Assembly: GCA_009739215.1 (NCBI GenBank)
Contig: VSJF01000005.1
Span: 992,001-1,056,000, forward strand
Direction of reading: 5' to 3'
DNA from: Floccularia luteovirens
Taxonomy: Eukaryota > Basidiomycota > Agaricomycetes > Agaricales > Squamanitaceae
Length of the DNA stretch: 64,000 nt
This document shows, piece after piece, positions 11,448 to 25,509 of the stretch (the first letter of the stretch is position 1; every line of letters starts with the position of its first letter). Made by a program: the position numbers and the translations under genes. Below the pieces are notes generated by a model that saw only the letters and a list, made by a program, of their open reading frames with translations, had not been told where the DNA came from and ran no database searches.

Positions 11448-14400
11448 TTTTTCCTTTTCCTTTTTATCTGCTTACCCGCTATCGCTCTTATCCATACCTC
11501 ATTTACATTTTATACCGATTACGAACGGACGATCTACTACCACTGCTACTATTACACATCCAAGAATGACAAGACTGGACACTCATTTTTTAAAATCATA
11601 ATATCGAACGCCACACCCCTTGTTTTCTTTTTTTTTCTTAATTAGATGATCAGGACTCTTTTGTATCTTTCGGGTGTTAGTGCTTTAGTACTTAACAAGC
11701 TTAAAGGGAGATGGAGGAAGTATGGATGTTGCAATGCACAGTAAAGAATAAATTTTCTCTGTTGTATACAAACCCGCGCGTTTCATATGTATATATAGAA
11801 ATGATATTTGAAACGTGTTACGTACAGCGCTAATATAACAACTTCCATATGATACGTTCAAAAGAAATTGATTTTTTTGAATAGAGAGATTTGACACATT
11901 GACATGTGCAAATTGATTGATCACTGATATATGCAATTCAAAAAAAACCAGCTCATCATGTAATCCAATAGTACTTATGGTACTTACATATAAATTAGAT
12001 CAACGGGCAATAATGTCAGCGCCACCAAATTTAAATCTACAGCAAAGTGTGAGAAGGGGGGATTTTTGTTTTTCCTAATGTAATTTATCGATTCCTTCAA
12101 GACCACTTGTCATAGATATTTCTTTTGATTAAATCGAGCAAAGCTCCTTCTTCTTCGAGTTACATACCTCGAACGCTGAGGGGTTCCTGAGAGGTTTAAC
12201 TTATAATCATGGTCATGAGTTCTCTGGTCCGCATTGACATTGATGCATGATGGGCCTGTGGGAGAGGCGGTTCTGATTTACCCATACTGCCTTCAGGAAT
12301 AACAGCAATCTACCTCAACTAGGAGCTCGAGAAGTGTTCAGAGATGTAAGAACAAAGAACAAAGAACAGGAACAAACAAGTTCAAAAGTCCCGCCACCGA
12401 TAGATAAATCGATAAAGTCCCGGTCCGAGAGATTTTTTTTTAGGAAAAAAAAAAGGAAGAGGATGTATTGAACAAGAGTAGCCTTTATCTGATATCTATA
12501 TGTATCAAGATATCTCCCCTATAATGCTCGGAATTTGCTTTATATCCTCTAGTTCTTTTCAACGGAAGCTGATTTGGTAGTAATAGTAACTTGTAAGTAA
12601 ATATAGCACTTTCATTTTTTCCAACTTAGTGAGATGTTTATTGAATTCCCCATGCTGTCGCGAGAAAGCCTATGATTTTAGATGAATATAGATGAACTGA
12701 TGATATATGTGAAGACCCTGTGTAGATGTGACATCATATATCATATATCATCCAAGGTTGCTTCGAGTCTAGATCTTCCGCATGGCTATGTAGACCTGGT
12801 CCTACATAACCACATACGCATGTATATATAGAGTATCTCGTATACACGTTCATGTATACTGTACACCCCGCGAAACCCGACTCTCGGCGGAGCGATGCGT
12901 ACGTGTGTTTCTTGTGAGTCTTTCCCCTCACTAGAGGCCCACGTGCATAGCGGACCTTTCTGATGTTAACAGCAAGGTATGCATACTTGTTAAACTTCTT
13001 TGCTTCTTCAGTATTTGAAATTCGCTGGGGTACGGCATACAACCATGATGCTAGGACGCTAGTAGATGGCATGTGGTACGTCCCGGTGATAGGTGATAAG
13101 GATAATCCTTTCTCTGTTCCTTTTGAGCCCGTGATGTGAGATTCACGATCAGTCTATGGCTTGTTAGAGATGAGGTTGACAGGATAAGGATAAGTGTTAC
13201 GACGTAGTGCTACGTTAGGATGCGAGGAAAAAAACGAGTATGTAATGGCTCTTCGTTTCAGTTACGACTCGCTGGTTCCTCCATCTCGCTTTTCCCTATT
13301 TCACGGGATGATAAATCATCGGACTGTAACAATTTTAGATCGATAAAACACTCACAGGTACGGGTGCTGAACGCTGAGTAATAAGGGCGTTTTTTTTTCC
13401 TTTTTTTGCGGGCCTGTAACCAAGCGAGATGTAGATGCCGCTTACCTGAAATAACATGTATCAACCAGTCAATGAGTAATGCATGTATGTAATGGTAATA
13501 AGGAAGTACACCAGAAAGAGGAAAAAAGACTCAATTAAAATCTCCTACCCAACTTTACCTCGGCCTGTACCACAAAATAGTCACATGTAACCATGGATCT
13601 ACCCATATCCATTTAATATTCCCCCCATCAACAAAATGCCGCAGGGATCTTTTTGGTCGTGTCATCCGTCGAATCTATGGCCAAGTTCCCCCGTAACGAG
13701 TCCCTTATACCCCATCATCTGATGAAACCAATCAAGTGCGGCAAGCACGGAAGTCTCCGAGAGTCCTGAGCACTTCCCTTATGAAAAAAAGGAAGTCGAG
13801 AAAAGGGAAAGGAGCCAGGGACCTCAGGTGAGTAGAGGAATATCCCTGGCGGCAACAATATATACATCAAAATACTCACGAGAAGTCGTTATGTGTGGAT
13901 TCCGTACATCCCGCTGACAGTAGAGTTAATCCTCGGTTATTGTCGTAGGGGGGGGAGTAGCTCATGTGGACGTGTTCAGGGACTGAGGGGTGCTACTACG
14001 TATTACACGGCTCGCTGCGCCCCCATGTCCGAATCTGAGGATTGAGGCCTGGGGATTGATATTGAGTGAGAGAACCTTCGAAACATGTTACCTCGCATTG
14101 CAAAAAAAAGTCACATTGTCTCAGGTGACGCACCAAGAGATCCTGGTTCCCAACTTTGCTGGCTATACATACTATTTATATACAAATTTTGATGTCCCGA
14201 GATTTGGCGATTGGAGGGAAATACGCGGCGATAACTGTTTATTTCGTTTCTTTCTCTACGCTTGGCCTGGCCATGGCCTAGATTCAAGGAGAGGCCCAAC
14301 TCGTGGTCATCCGACACTTGTTGTTGAGTATATTTGGACGATCACTGCGGGGAGGAGGATTGAATGAGTTTTGGATGACGACATTGGGGAACCCACGGAA

Positions 14401-16111
14401 GTGTTGTTTTGATGGCCTCGTATGGTATAGCATATAGGGCTTGAGCTTGAGTATGTAGCATGGCAGGAGAGACATTGCAAATAGAGATTTGCGGAGATTT
14501 TGGAAGTGCAATAGGATCGGTTGGGCTCTACGTATACCGGATCATGCTTGCCGTTTAGTTTATAGATCATAGCACTTTGTCACGAGAGTTTAGCTAAAGA
14601 TCATGAACAGTCATCGATAGTGTATCCGATCCATGTGGAGCAGTGAAGAGTACAGCTCGGTGTTCTTGCTTATATCAATGAAAAAGATCTGCTTACTCAT
14701 GATTTCAGCAAATCACTGTACATGCCAGATAGTTCGTACGCGGACATTGTTCTTTAGATGAGGAGAAAGACAGGTCGATTGCCATCGTGGAGAGATCTAG
14801 TGCGAGGCATCCTTGGAAACAACCCGAGGCCATGAGTAGGCGCCAGCCTGAGGCTAACACGATGGTTGTTGAAGTAAAATTTTACACGGTACAGATGGAG
14901 TACACCTAGTGGCCGTCTCATGAGAGACTCTAAGAAAAATAGAGTGCTCCATGATTGACCCATGCTCCTGTGTAGTCAAAGCTATTCCGGTCTATGTTTG
15001 AAAAAACGAATGAACGCCTCGGACCATTGAACATACGGATATATCCGGGATCGGATGTTATTCGAAGTTCAATGTCTGCAGTGGTTTAAATCGGAGTCCG
15101 GCATATTCCGTGACAAACTAGAGGGTCCATGGATTCGGACTGCTTGCTCGGACATTACACTTTTGCGTATCTCACACACCCACACACCTACATTTACATT
15201 AAGTACCATCCGATTCTGGTGCTCTCTAAAATTTTACCTTGTCCACATGGTCCACAGCTTGCAGTTAAGCTTCTTGCATTGTGGAGATTGGTATGTTGCA
15301 AACTATTAATTTTTCATACATGACCATGCATACGCGAGAGGAATAACGTGTAGCCCATGGGACACCTAGGCTGCCTAGGTGATTAAAGTGTTCCTTTGAT
15401 CAGCGAGGTTTATATTTGAACATCACGAGCTGTCGTTTTAGCTTACTGGATCCTGTGATGATTTTTAATCTTTGACAACGGCTCAGTTGCGGGTACATTC
15501 AAAGTTCAGGATCCTACTTTGATGAACAGCCGGCGGCATCTCTTAAAGGGGCTATGTTAGCGAAAAGGATTGAAAAGGGATGCTCGATTCAGGGCTCACT
15601 ATTTCAGAAAGAACTCAACTGTACAACATGTTGCCTTGAAAGCTCCTTTGTCCGAGGGGGCTGGGAGATAAGCCCATAAGTTGTTCCACGCTTTCTCTTA
15701 TATGTGCACCTTGTTGTTTCTGTTTTGCCCTATGGAAATTTCCGATACTGGAAAGGAATAATGGAATCATTGAACTTTGGATGAATGTATCATCTCATTT
15801 TATTTTGGATTGAGCTCGTAGCAATAATAATACAGCTTTTGGATATGAGCGATTTCGGTCCGGGAAAAGTCGCGGGTGAGTGTCGGGTAAAAGTAAATAG
15901 GTGGTGTAACCGCGGACACGCTTGTAGCCTCGGGATGGGAACGTATGATCCCAAAGTCTTGGAGATGGAGATCCATCTTTCGCGCTTTTCCATTAACAGC
16001 CCTGACACTTTTTCATAGCTCTTCCCTTATGCAAAGTCCTCTCCATATAAAAGAGCCATGAGTCGCTCAAACTAACCATTTCATTCAATCCAAAGCATCA
16101 TTCACTCAAAA
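11448..16111. other. 4.7 kb without a recognisable gene
   Basis: No frame here shows domain-like sequence, codon consistency or a chain of plausible exons. The sequence has poly-A/T runs (12428-12452, 13390-13408), short tandem AGAACAA units near 12350 and homopolymer-rich patches. Open frames at 12734-13072 (-) and 13990-14367 (+) read as low-complexity or chance translations. It could be ordinary long promoter DNA or old transposon remains. Confidence 0.45.
16046..16053 (+). promoter_or_regulatory. TATA box of the acyl-CoA ligase gene
   Basis: A clean TATAAAAG sits 66 bp before the ATG at 16112, followed by a CA-rich leader with several CATT/TTCACTC stretches. Spacing suits a short 5' leader. 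Confidence 0.55.
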
Positions 16112-18893
16112 ATGTCCTGGATCCCCAAGCGATCACTCAAAGAAAGTCCGTACTATTGTCTCTATTCCGGTATCTTGAATACTTACATATCATTACCAGC
16201 CGACGCAATTCTATGCGCTCCAGGGAGGCTGCATCAAGTTGAAAACATATTCATAGATGGAAAACTACAACGTGTATACAAGAACCTCTGGCCATCACTG
16301 AGAGAGTTCTGGATCTCTACCGTCAACCAGTTCTCTTCCGACACATACATCGTCTTCGAAGGCCAACGCATGACATACAACCAAGTACACAAACGCGCCT
16401 TAAAGTTGGCCGCATCACTGGAACGCCTTTATGATATCAAAAAAGGTATTTGTTTAAGTGTTTCAAAAGTATTTTTTTCAGCTTTAACCTGGATGTACAG
16501 GTGACAGGGTCGGGATTTGTTCTCGCAACTGTCCGGATTACTTGGTCTCATTTTGGGCTTGCCGTATGTTGCTAGTTGACCTAACATTATAGTGAATTTG
16601 GTCGCTAAATGCGCATGTTTAGATCTCATTGGAGCGGTCGCAGTTCTTGCCAATGCGTAAGTTGCATTAGGATTAAAGACTGACATTTTAAAACCTGACG
16701 CCCTTCAATGTAGTTGGTTACCATACGGACCTCTTTACCACTGCCTTGCGCATACAGAATGCAAGGTCATTATCTTCGACGCAGAACGCGCGGATATGCT
16801 ATCACCTCTCATTCCCAAGATGAAAAATGATATTGGAACGACTGGATTTATTGTATTCAACGATGGTGTCGGGAAGAAAGTCTGGAAAGGCGTAGTTTCC
16901 TTCAACAGTGTCGTTGACAATTGCTCGGAACAAAATGCACAGAAGGTGTTGACAGATGGTGCACAAATTGGTCCCGAAGACAACGCAACTATCATATTTA
17001 CATCTGGTATGAATTCTATTTATGATTTGCAACGTTCCGAAGCTAAAGAACTTTGAAAGGCACGACTGGTTTGCCAAAAGGAGTCTTGAGCACCCAAAGA
17101 CAGTTCCTGACGAACGTCCTAAATGTAAATTTTAACAAAAAAACTAAAACTATTACTAACTCATGCTTTAGGTACTCGTTGGCGGATGCAGAGCAGCTCT
17201 GCGTCGAGGTGAAGACTTTCCCGCCGCTCAGAACCCCGGACCACAAAAGGGTGCTCTTGTTGCCGTACCACTTTTCCACGTTACTGGGTCAACGAGCTTC
17301 TCAGTAAGTATTTATATACCAACTTTCTTCGTCATCTAATCTAGTGTTCTGAAGATGATGGCAACCATGACTGGTATGAAAATTGTAATGACAAGAAAAT
17401 GGGTTCCAGAAGAAGGTAAAGTTCCCTCATAATTATTATCCCAGATTCCAATACAAACTTCCTTCTTTTCAGCTGCCAGACTTATCAAGACTGAGAATAT
17501 CTCTGTTGCTGGGGGGTGTGTATATTCTAAGATGGATTCCGATTTTAAAGCTGAAGGAGCATCTGCAGTGTCCCCGCAATGGTTTCCGACTTGATTGAGA
17601 CATCACTGGCTGGATACCCTCTAGAGGGACTTCTCTTTGGAGGATCCCCTGCTCCCGATTCGCTCGTTGCCCGAGCAAGGAAAGCTTTCCCGACAGCCAC
17701 AATGTCAGTTTCCGTTTGGTTGTATTTCAGGGATAATTGTATTAACCTACCAATAGGATTCAAGGATATGGCATGACAGAGACAAACTCTATCGCTGTCT
17801 CGGTAAGCAGTCTTTGATTTGTTTGTTTCAGGGTACACATGTCTCATATTATCTCTCTCAGTTTGCTGGTGAAGATTACACCGCACGCCCAGCTAGCACG
17901 TACGTTTTCTATTATCTTTCATCCTTGTCCAAAAGTGCTAATGATGCACCCAGTGGTTTGGCGTCTCCTGTAAATGATATCAAAGTTGTTCGGGATGATA
18001 TTTGCGTCGCGCCTGGCGAGCTTGGAGAAGTTTGGCTGTGAGTATTTCTTTTCGCTTCCCACTTTGGCTTATCTTTTTTACTGAATACTTAACTCGGATC
18101 TAGACGCGGACCCAATGTGATGAAGGAGTATTGGCGGGATCCAGGTACGTAACTCCACTTTGCTATCAAGAATTCGTCGCTAATTCGTCTTTATTTAGTT
18201 GCTACCATGAAAGCTATTACCATGGATGGCTGGATAAAGACGGGTGACCTTGGCTACCTCGATAACGAAGGCTTCCTTTATATCAAGGATAGGAGTGAGT
18301 GTCACGAATCCCTCGGTCATACGAACCGGTTTATTAATTTAATTTCCACAGTCAAAGACATTATTATTCGAGGTGGAGAGAACATCGTGAGTCCTTTGCT
18401 TACAAATGCTCCGAAATTAATTCTAAATACCTGTCAAAGGACTCTGTGTCGGTGGAGAATGCTTTGTATAACGATGAAAGAATATTGGAAGCAGCAGCAG
18501 TCGGAGTTCCAGACGAAAGACTTGGAGAACTGGTAGCAGCCGTCGTTTCAATCAAGCCAACATATCAAGGTCGAGTCGCTGAAGAGTCCCTGATTTCTCA
18601 AGTCCGGAAAAGGTGAATTAATTCATCAGTTCTTTTGACTAACATCCGCTGACTACATACCCATCGGATAGCCTTCCACGGTTTGCTGTTCCAGTGATGA
18701 TAGTGGTGTTGAATCAGCCTTTCGGTTAGTCTTCCGTCTTCATACCGAAGGTTTATTGGCCTAATGTCAATGTTTTATAGAGCATACACCATCTGGGAAA
18801 ATCATGAAAGGAGAACTACGCAAAGTTGCCCGCCGCCATTGGCAATCGAGATGTTCTAAAGGGTTTGGACATCCAATCGTTGCAAATCTATAA
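16112..18893 (+). CDS. acyl-CoA synthetase / AMP-binding ligase
   Basis: This 612-residue member of the ANL superfamily activates a carboxylic acid as acyl-AMP, then as thioester. There are eighteen exons: 16112-16445, 16501-16563, 16623-16656, 16714-17006, 17060-17124, 17172-17303, 17355-17415, 17473-17515, 17569-17703, 17757-17802, 17862-17899, 17954-18037, 18104-18144, 18199-18294, 18352-18386, 18440-18612, 18672-18724 and 18781-18893. All are in phase. Core motifs appear after splicing: [13 protein letters not shown] (A3), [11 protein letters not shown] (A5), [12 protein letters not shown] (A7), [15 protein letters not shown] (A8) and [12 protein letters not shown] with the catalytic Lys (A10). 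One acceptor (17354) is AAG rather than the nearer TAG, chosen because only it keeps frame. There is no peroxisomal SKL-type ending. The substrate is unknown; medium- or long-chain fatty acids or an aryl acid are possible. Confidence 0.9.
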
Positions 18894-19293
18894 ATATCAC
18901 GCATAAAGCGAGGCATATGAGGATATACCCACACACACAACATACGGAGATCATTAGCTTTTTTTTCTTTCTTTCGGAGATCACAAATCATAACCACAAC
19001 GACATGACTTAGAACTTCAATGCTGGAATCAAGGACTAGGCGGAATTATTAAAGGATGGAAACTGCTGTTTTTGGGATATATCTCAAACAAAGTAGTTAA
19101 TAACTTCTTTATACCATCACACTGCCATTAACTTATTTTATACCTATAATTATGACATGCCATTACAAAAAAATTGTATTATACATATTAAAAAAATCAA
19201 ATTGTATTGTTCATATTATACTTGAGATACAATGATCTAATAACTAAAATCTAAATAATACATCGTCTACTATAGAAGAGTATACTTCATATA
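18894..19293. other. AT-rich convergent intergenic region
   Basis: This lies between two converging genes, the acyl-CoA ligase (+) and the SET protein (-). It is strongly AT-rich with several ATTGTATT and TTATAC repeats around 19160-19230. No coding signal was seen; it most likely holds both polyadenylation regions. Confidence 0.45.
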
Positions 19294-20892
19294 TCAAAAA
19301 TACCCCTCGAACTTGAAGAAGAGTGTTTTTCGAATAGAAGAATCACATGACCCCCTTCTCCAACCCCAAACTGGGAACGCAGCAGGGTTGGAAAGCCATT
19401 TATTAAAAACGATCGCCTGCTCCGGTTTATAAAGAGTCCTGCAAACTTTCACCAAAGAGATCCAATATCTAAAATTCTCAACATCTTGTAAAGCACCATA
19501 ACACATTGCTATACGATCCAAATGTCGACCGACGTCCATACCGGGATGAGTACCTGGACCTGTGTCAAGTGATTCGAGACCTTCTTGGGTGATGAATTGG
19601 AGGGCTCGTATGTGGGCGTTTATTAAGATGTCATCTGATGAGGTAGGGTCGAGACACCATTCTTCGAAAGAAGGGAGACCGGGTGCATCCCATATTTGGG
19701 AAAGTGAGTATCTAGCTAGGTCTTTTGAGGCCATTGATGTTGAACTTGAGCCTGAAGGAGATGATGATGATGATGATGAAGGTGTGGTTATTATACAGTG
19801 TGGGCATTGACAATGGAAACGGTATTGGTCGTATAGAGTTGTAACGCGTTGTTGGTGGGATTCGTCGGGTTTGATATAAGATATTGTGATTTCCTTCGTC
19901 TTGGGGTATAGTTCGAACGGCGGTGAGAGATAATGAGAATGATTTAGAATCCCATGTCCATTTCGCGTTTGGTCCGCAACTATACAGAATTAAGTGGTAA
20001 GAATATTTACTTTTTAAAAAAGTGATTTTACTAGGGCTGACCTATGGTTACAGCGGCTTGTGTTCAAAAAGATTCCACGATGAATTGAGAGCTCGGGGTG
20101 AGGCACTTCAGGAACATCAAGATTAATTGCGAGTGCGTTGATATCCATAATATCTTTAACAGCGCCAAACAGTGTAGGCCCTCGACCAGCAAGGTCCATC
20201 AGTTTTTCATATGTAGACTGAGGTAACCGTTCAAAGAGATCCGCATAGACATCTCCCAATGGCGCAGACAAGCCCAAGATATAAGGTATAACAACAATCG
20301 GATGTTCCACGAGAACTGTTTGACCAGGCTTGATATCACGCGTCGCAAACATCCCAGTACCTTTCCCCTTTGCTTCACGAAACCCAAACTTCTGCTTCAC
20401 GTTCTGTTTCGTAAACGGCACGTCTAAAACCTTTGTCAAGAGAGCATACACGCCAGCGTCTAGCAAGACAGCACAATCCGAGTTCTCCCCGAATTGAAAG
20501 TTTTGAGTAACATACGAGCGGTTTCGGACGTGTTCAGCAAAGTCGAACCAAGGTGCAGAGAGGCTAGGATTAGACCGGACATGGTGATCTATTCGTGCAC
20601 AGGTCTCTGGAGGTGGCAAGTCGATTTGGCTTGGGAGTGTTGATTTACGTTTCGGGGGACTCGGGCTTTTGGATTGCTTTTGGTGTAACCTCTTGTTTTG
20701 AATCTCTTGAAGGCATTCAACTTTTTTTCTTATCTGTTGGAAGTGGAAGGGGGGAGGAGGAAATGATTAACTGACAATACAAGAAACTGGAGGGTCCTTA
20801 TAGAGTAATTGAAAACCAAAGGAGGTCAAAGCGCAACATTGGATAGAGCGTGTCAGACACGAGGGAAAGTGTTTGATGAAATGGCGGTCCAT
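19294..20892 (-). CDS. SET-domain protein, frameshifted before the post-SET cysteines
   Basis: Exons in reading order are 20776-20892, 20042-20733 and 19294-19979. The SET domain starts with GKGTGMFATRDIKPGQTVLVE (its core) and reaches the pseudoknot motif across a splice, NTSRCNHS followed by CGPNA. Downstream, ITISYI and the post-SET CQCPHC cluster are in the frame shifted by one, so an extra base is needed near 19903-19906, a GGGG run on the plus strand. Without it the protein ends early. A run of Ser codons (about 19757-19775) precedes a helical C-terminal region. SET proteins of this agaric class are putative lysine methyltransferases of unknown target. The start at 20892 is inferred because its exon joins in phase; it is less certain than the domain. 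Confidence 0.8.
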
Positions 20893-23800
20893 CAGTAGTA
20901 ACTATTCACCGTAGCTATTGTGCTGTTGTGCTGTTGTGCTGTTGGTATGCGATGCGAACACGGAAACAAAGACAGGAACGGGAAATTCAACTGTACATCA
21001 TCCTTATGTAAGCATTCTTCATTGGTGGCCACACTTACTACATGGCGGTGCCACTACACTACTTTATACACGTTTCAATCACACCCTGTAGCCTGCGTCT
21101 CTCGTGTTCCGGAAGTACTTGTGTCGTCAGGCTGATTTAGAAAAGATGGGGGAGGTTGGTAGTCGTTCAGGAAGGTCTTTTGATTATCATTTCTTTTGAC
21201 ATCTGTGTTGTTGTCTCAACTGACAAACTATTGACATATGTAAGTTCTTTGCTTGCATCCAGCAGTTCTATCAGGGATCACCTTGAAGATATATGCATAC
21301 CCAAACGATCTGAAACTATGGGGGAGCTCATTGATAACCCACACACATCTAAAAATCAAGTTGTTGGGAGTCGTTGCAGTTTTTACGTTTTTGTTATCAA
21401 CTTTTTTTCTGGCACGCGATCATTGCAACCACTCCCCCAGTCGGTGCATCTATCTTCCCTTACTCCTACAGATGTGCATCTTCCCCAAAGGCATCAATCA
21501 CCTTCTCATCGTAAATCTCCTATTAAATATACCTCGGATCAAGGCTACTCGCTACACACCACCCCCCCCTTCAAAAAAGCTCGTATTGAAGAATCGTCCA
21601 CGGACCAAGTCAATCAAATTTTAAAGTACGTACCTGATGACTCTCCCGAACTGAGTATCTTTGTTTCTTTCATGTACGTATACATATTGGGAAAAGCAAA
21701 GATCTGGTGTGTTGTCTAATGCGAGAACTCTCTTCCTGGTATCGTTAAAGATTGATGAGCTGGTGATTGAGATTGGCGAGGTACGCATCTGGAAAAAAAT
21801 TGTTATATGTTCTTTTTCATTTTTCTTCCAGAACTGCTGTTTTCGGAGTAGACACGTCACTAATCTTCCCTTTTCGATGATTACCAGATTCCGGATCAAC
21901 AAAGATTAGATGACGCACTTGCACGTACATGGATGCAATACTCTTCTTAGTACGCCCACGGCCTTGATCCATGACAGCCCATGGAAAGGAACTCATACAC
22001 TCTTCGGGCCAGCCAACCCCGATTTGTGATAATGATGCATGATGTCACAAGTCGTTTACTGGCTATTAAACTTTTTTTCCTTGCCAAGTCGAGAGGTGAG
22101 GGGAGTTTGCTCGCGCTCCTCGTATCTCCTTGCTGTTCCCGCCAAAAAGCCACCCTCCTGCAATGTATGCACATAACCTTTTTTGTTCCTAGGTAAAAAC
22201 CCCTCGGATGCGGGGTTAATCACGCTCGCGCCACGAATTAATATACGGGAAGAATTGGTATTACACTGCCGGTGATATACGCTACGCAAGGTCAATTCTA
22301 TCAAGCAAATTCTTGGGATCAGTTCGATTAAAGCTTGGCTTACTGAAACGAATAACTCCTATCTATGACAGTAGTACCTTGGTTGCTCGCTAGCAATGTA
22401 CTTGTATAACCAGCCCTCTTTATAATCACATTCTTGAGGGAAGCCGAGGACTGAAATTTTTTTTGTTCTGTGTAATGAAGCGTTGCGTTTGTTTTTCTTG
22501 TTCCTTTGTTGAGGTGATGAGATTTTTTCTATGTTAATCCACGGAGTGGTTTGGATGACCTGCTCCATCCTCCGCGGGTGGCACGTGTGTGCTCTGTACA
22601 TATAGATGATAGGAAGAGAACATTGGTAATCGTGCACCACCTCACCTCGGTGCTGTGAACACTTTGTGACTGATCTTTGTAAATCTGATCAAGTGAAAAG
22701 AAACCTAAACATGATTAAGATATAGATAATTTGAAATATATGGGTCGCCCCGAAAGGTTTTTTGCTATGCGAGCTATAAAACAAATTGTAGCCGGACGCA
22801 TGGGTAATCGCGATGAAAGCGCATCTCTATGTGATTAAAGGCGTCTTTATCCGGACCATACCTGTACATATATTTCCCGAGTAAATTTTCAATGATCGGT
22901 CTTGGTAGATGTAAATGAGGCAGAGTATATTTCCTAAAGGAAGAGAACAACATCTATCTACCATATACAAACACACAAGAATACTATAAGGATCACTAGC
23001 TACTGAACATCTTTGCCATCATTTCACAAACTCAGAAGAATCAGGTCTCGGCCCGAGCCCGACCAGAGCCGCATGTTTTTTTCAGCGGTTTCAGCCAAAC
23101 AAAACCCCTTTTTTGGGAAGTCCGCGGCAGTGGGGTGTTGATATAAATACACCCGGACTACGATTCCAAGGGTCAGCTTCGTCAAATTCCTATTATGTAC
23201 TTACTGCAAAAGAAATCTAGACTCGAAAACATTCGTGGGAGGGTGCTTGCTTTAAGATAGCCTGGATAAATTATTTATTGAGCAAGACTTTTCTTTTCTT
23301 TTTTTTTGGTTTTCTCAGTTGAGGGATACATATATGAGACTTATTTCTTGTTCTATTTTCGAGAATTGTGGTGTGATTTGTAATAACAATTATTAAATTC
23401 ACATGACAGTTTGCGAGTATATAAACCCATTTTTTATCCCATACTAAAAACAACACGCAGTATCGTTTATCCCGGAAAATATTTTAATTCTGTTCGTAGT
23501 AGTCAGTAGATCTGATTAATCATTACATATAATATGTAAACACTATCGGAAGAACGGGAGTTTATCAAAATAAAACACTTGAAACCGCCGAAGAATATAA
23601 TGAGATATTCGTTGTTTGAGCTGAGCTTCAGTATTATACTAATGGGATGTAGAAAAGTATTTGAATTGACAACCCAAAAGCGCAGTTGTGCGGGCAGTTA
23701 GATGAAAACATCTATCCAAAACCAGATCTCCGGATAAACGGGCATGAGTTATGGAAACATGTGGCTTCCATCCATCCCATTACTGTGGCGAGTGACACAA

Positions 23801-24281
23801 TAATACCACTCCAGTGTTAGAAAGGGGTTGAATGCATGAATGATAGGATGGAAGCTACAAGAAATGCTTAATCTCTCGAACGAGAGACGAAGGGAAGGTG
23901 TCATATGGTGTGAACCAACATCTCTACTGTGACTAGAAAAATGCAATGTTACGTATATCTATATTGCGTTAGTAAACCAATCTCGCCGATTTATTCCAAC
24001 ATAGACATACAGGAGATCTAGTGTTTTATCTGGTTAACCGAGAAATACACCCTCGGATCACGAGGATACAGCTTTCGGGATTTTGCTGGTTCGGAGAATG
24101 ACAAAACGCGTGCGATAAAATAGAAAGAAAAGACGATAATCCACGCGCCACTATATTTCCATGTTACACTTGCGTGAAATAATAAATCGTTGTCACAGGT
24201 CCAATACTATGGGAGCTGTGTGGATTGAAGAGCCAATAGTGAGAAAAACATTATCATTGCCCATGTCAGGGTAGACAGGGG
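20893..24281. other. 3.4 kb without a recognisable gene
   Basis: The left edge is the promoter of the SET gene. The longest open frame (21156-21719, +) has no recognisable domain and odd composition. Poly-T/A runs and low-GC patches (23270-23520) are frequent. Nothing else could be supported on either strand. Confidence 0.4.
20919..20942 (+). repeat. three tandem 8-bp units
   Basis: The unit TGTGCTGT occurs three times in perfect tandem just upstream of the inferred SET gene start. It is short and probably a slippage product; it could vary between strains. Confidence 0.8.
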
Positions 24282-25509
24282 CTATGATGAAATGCATGAC
24301 GCACCCGACATAGCTCTCTGCTGTTTGACAGTTTCTTCTGCACGCCTCCACGTTTCTCTCTCCCGCATGGAATGTGCTTCTCGATCACGAAAAGGCTGTG
24401 TATCCTGTGCAAAAACCAACCTTGGATCATATTCCCTTCGAAACCCACCACGTCTACGAGTGCCCATGATTGCCCGAGTTATTTCGTACGTTGTTTTGAG
24501 GGGGTTTGGATCAAATAAGAGAAGAACAACAACCACGCGGATCCTCGCACAACAGGCGAGAATTTCTCCGAGCGCCTTAGCAATCCGGCCGGTTCTCATT
24601 GCTCTCAGTGCGTTTTCATCCGCCTGATGTCCTAGGACGAACGGCAGCTGAATACCACGGATATCACCCATACTCAAATCAATTGACAAGTGGGTAAGGC
24701 AAGGGATACTCTCAAATCCAGACCATGATGTCCAGTCTTCCCACTTATTGACAACTCCAAAATGTGTGACATTGTTAAAAAAAGGGAGATGAAAATTGGG
24801 GTTGTTAGCTGGGCCTAGAATGTCGCTCAGTAGGATGGAAAGTCGCCGAGGACGAAGGTATGATAGAGCTCTCGTAAGGTCGGCTGTACTCGCCATTGCA
24901 GAGGAAGATGCTTGAGGAAAATACAATCTAGGTCCTGGGGGGACATGTCTCGAATGGTGGTCGATTAGTAGATGTAGTTGAGTTTGGGGACTATAAAAAT
25001 TATATTCTTGCTCCGCGTAAAAATGGGGATTATGATTATGATGTATGGCCGGATTTCCAGGGAGGTGACGTGGGACGGGGATGACCCAGAGTGTTAAGCT
25101 TAAGATACCACGGCAAGCAGCGATGATCTTAACAGTCCGGTCATTATATCCATCATGTGAGATGCAAAGAGACTTGACGTTTGTAGCGAAGAAAACGGGT
25201 GGCTTGTTGGGCGAGGTCTCGATCGTTCGCAGAAAAGCACGGGTGGAAGTCTGGCGGCGCAAACTCACGTTGGCATATAGCACAAGTTCTATCCTAAATA
25301 ATAAGGGACTCGGGTAAGCAAAAAAAATTCAATTAAGGAAGGTGTTTACGCGGGACTGGGAGAAGTAAAATGGGTATTCACCATTTCTGTGCAAGTTGCG
25401 ATACAAGGACGAGCTTCAAGGCTGTTTTTGTATCGTTATGAGCTGCGTGCTCAAATATAAGCCTGAGCAGATCATGGGGGAGTGCAGGGACGTCAAGAAG
25501 CAGAGTCAT
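24282..25509 (-). CDS. F-box-like protein
   Basis: This 384-residue protein has two exons (25382-25509, then 24282-25308) joined in phase 2. The N-terminus MTLLLDVPALPHDLLRLIFE is a degenerate F-box-like helix, typical of the large agaricomycete F-box-like families. The remainder lacks a known repeat but has leucine-rich stretches such as LTHLSIDLSMGDIRG, in the style of LRR-like F-box proteins. The C-terminus is Arg/Glu-rich. Known F-box proteins recruit substrates to SCF ubiquitin ligases; no substrate can be named. The donor at 25381 and acceptor at 25309 are inferred from frame. Confidence 0.65.

Noticed and set aside
12734..13072. 112-codon open frame, minus strand
   Set aside because: No domain, no splice partners and an irregular composition; treated as chance.
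13990..14367. 125-codon open frame, plus strand
   Set aside because: No recognisable family, overlapped by equally long frames on the other strand.
21156..21719. 187-codon open frame, plus strand
   Set aside because: Low-complexity hydrophobic start and no conserved motif. A short stretch near 21560-21630 looks protein-like but could not be extended.
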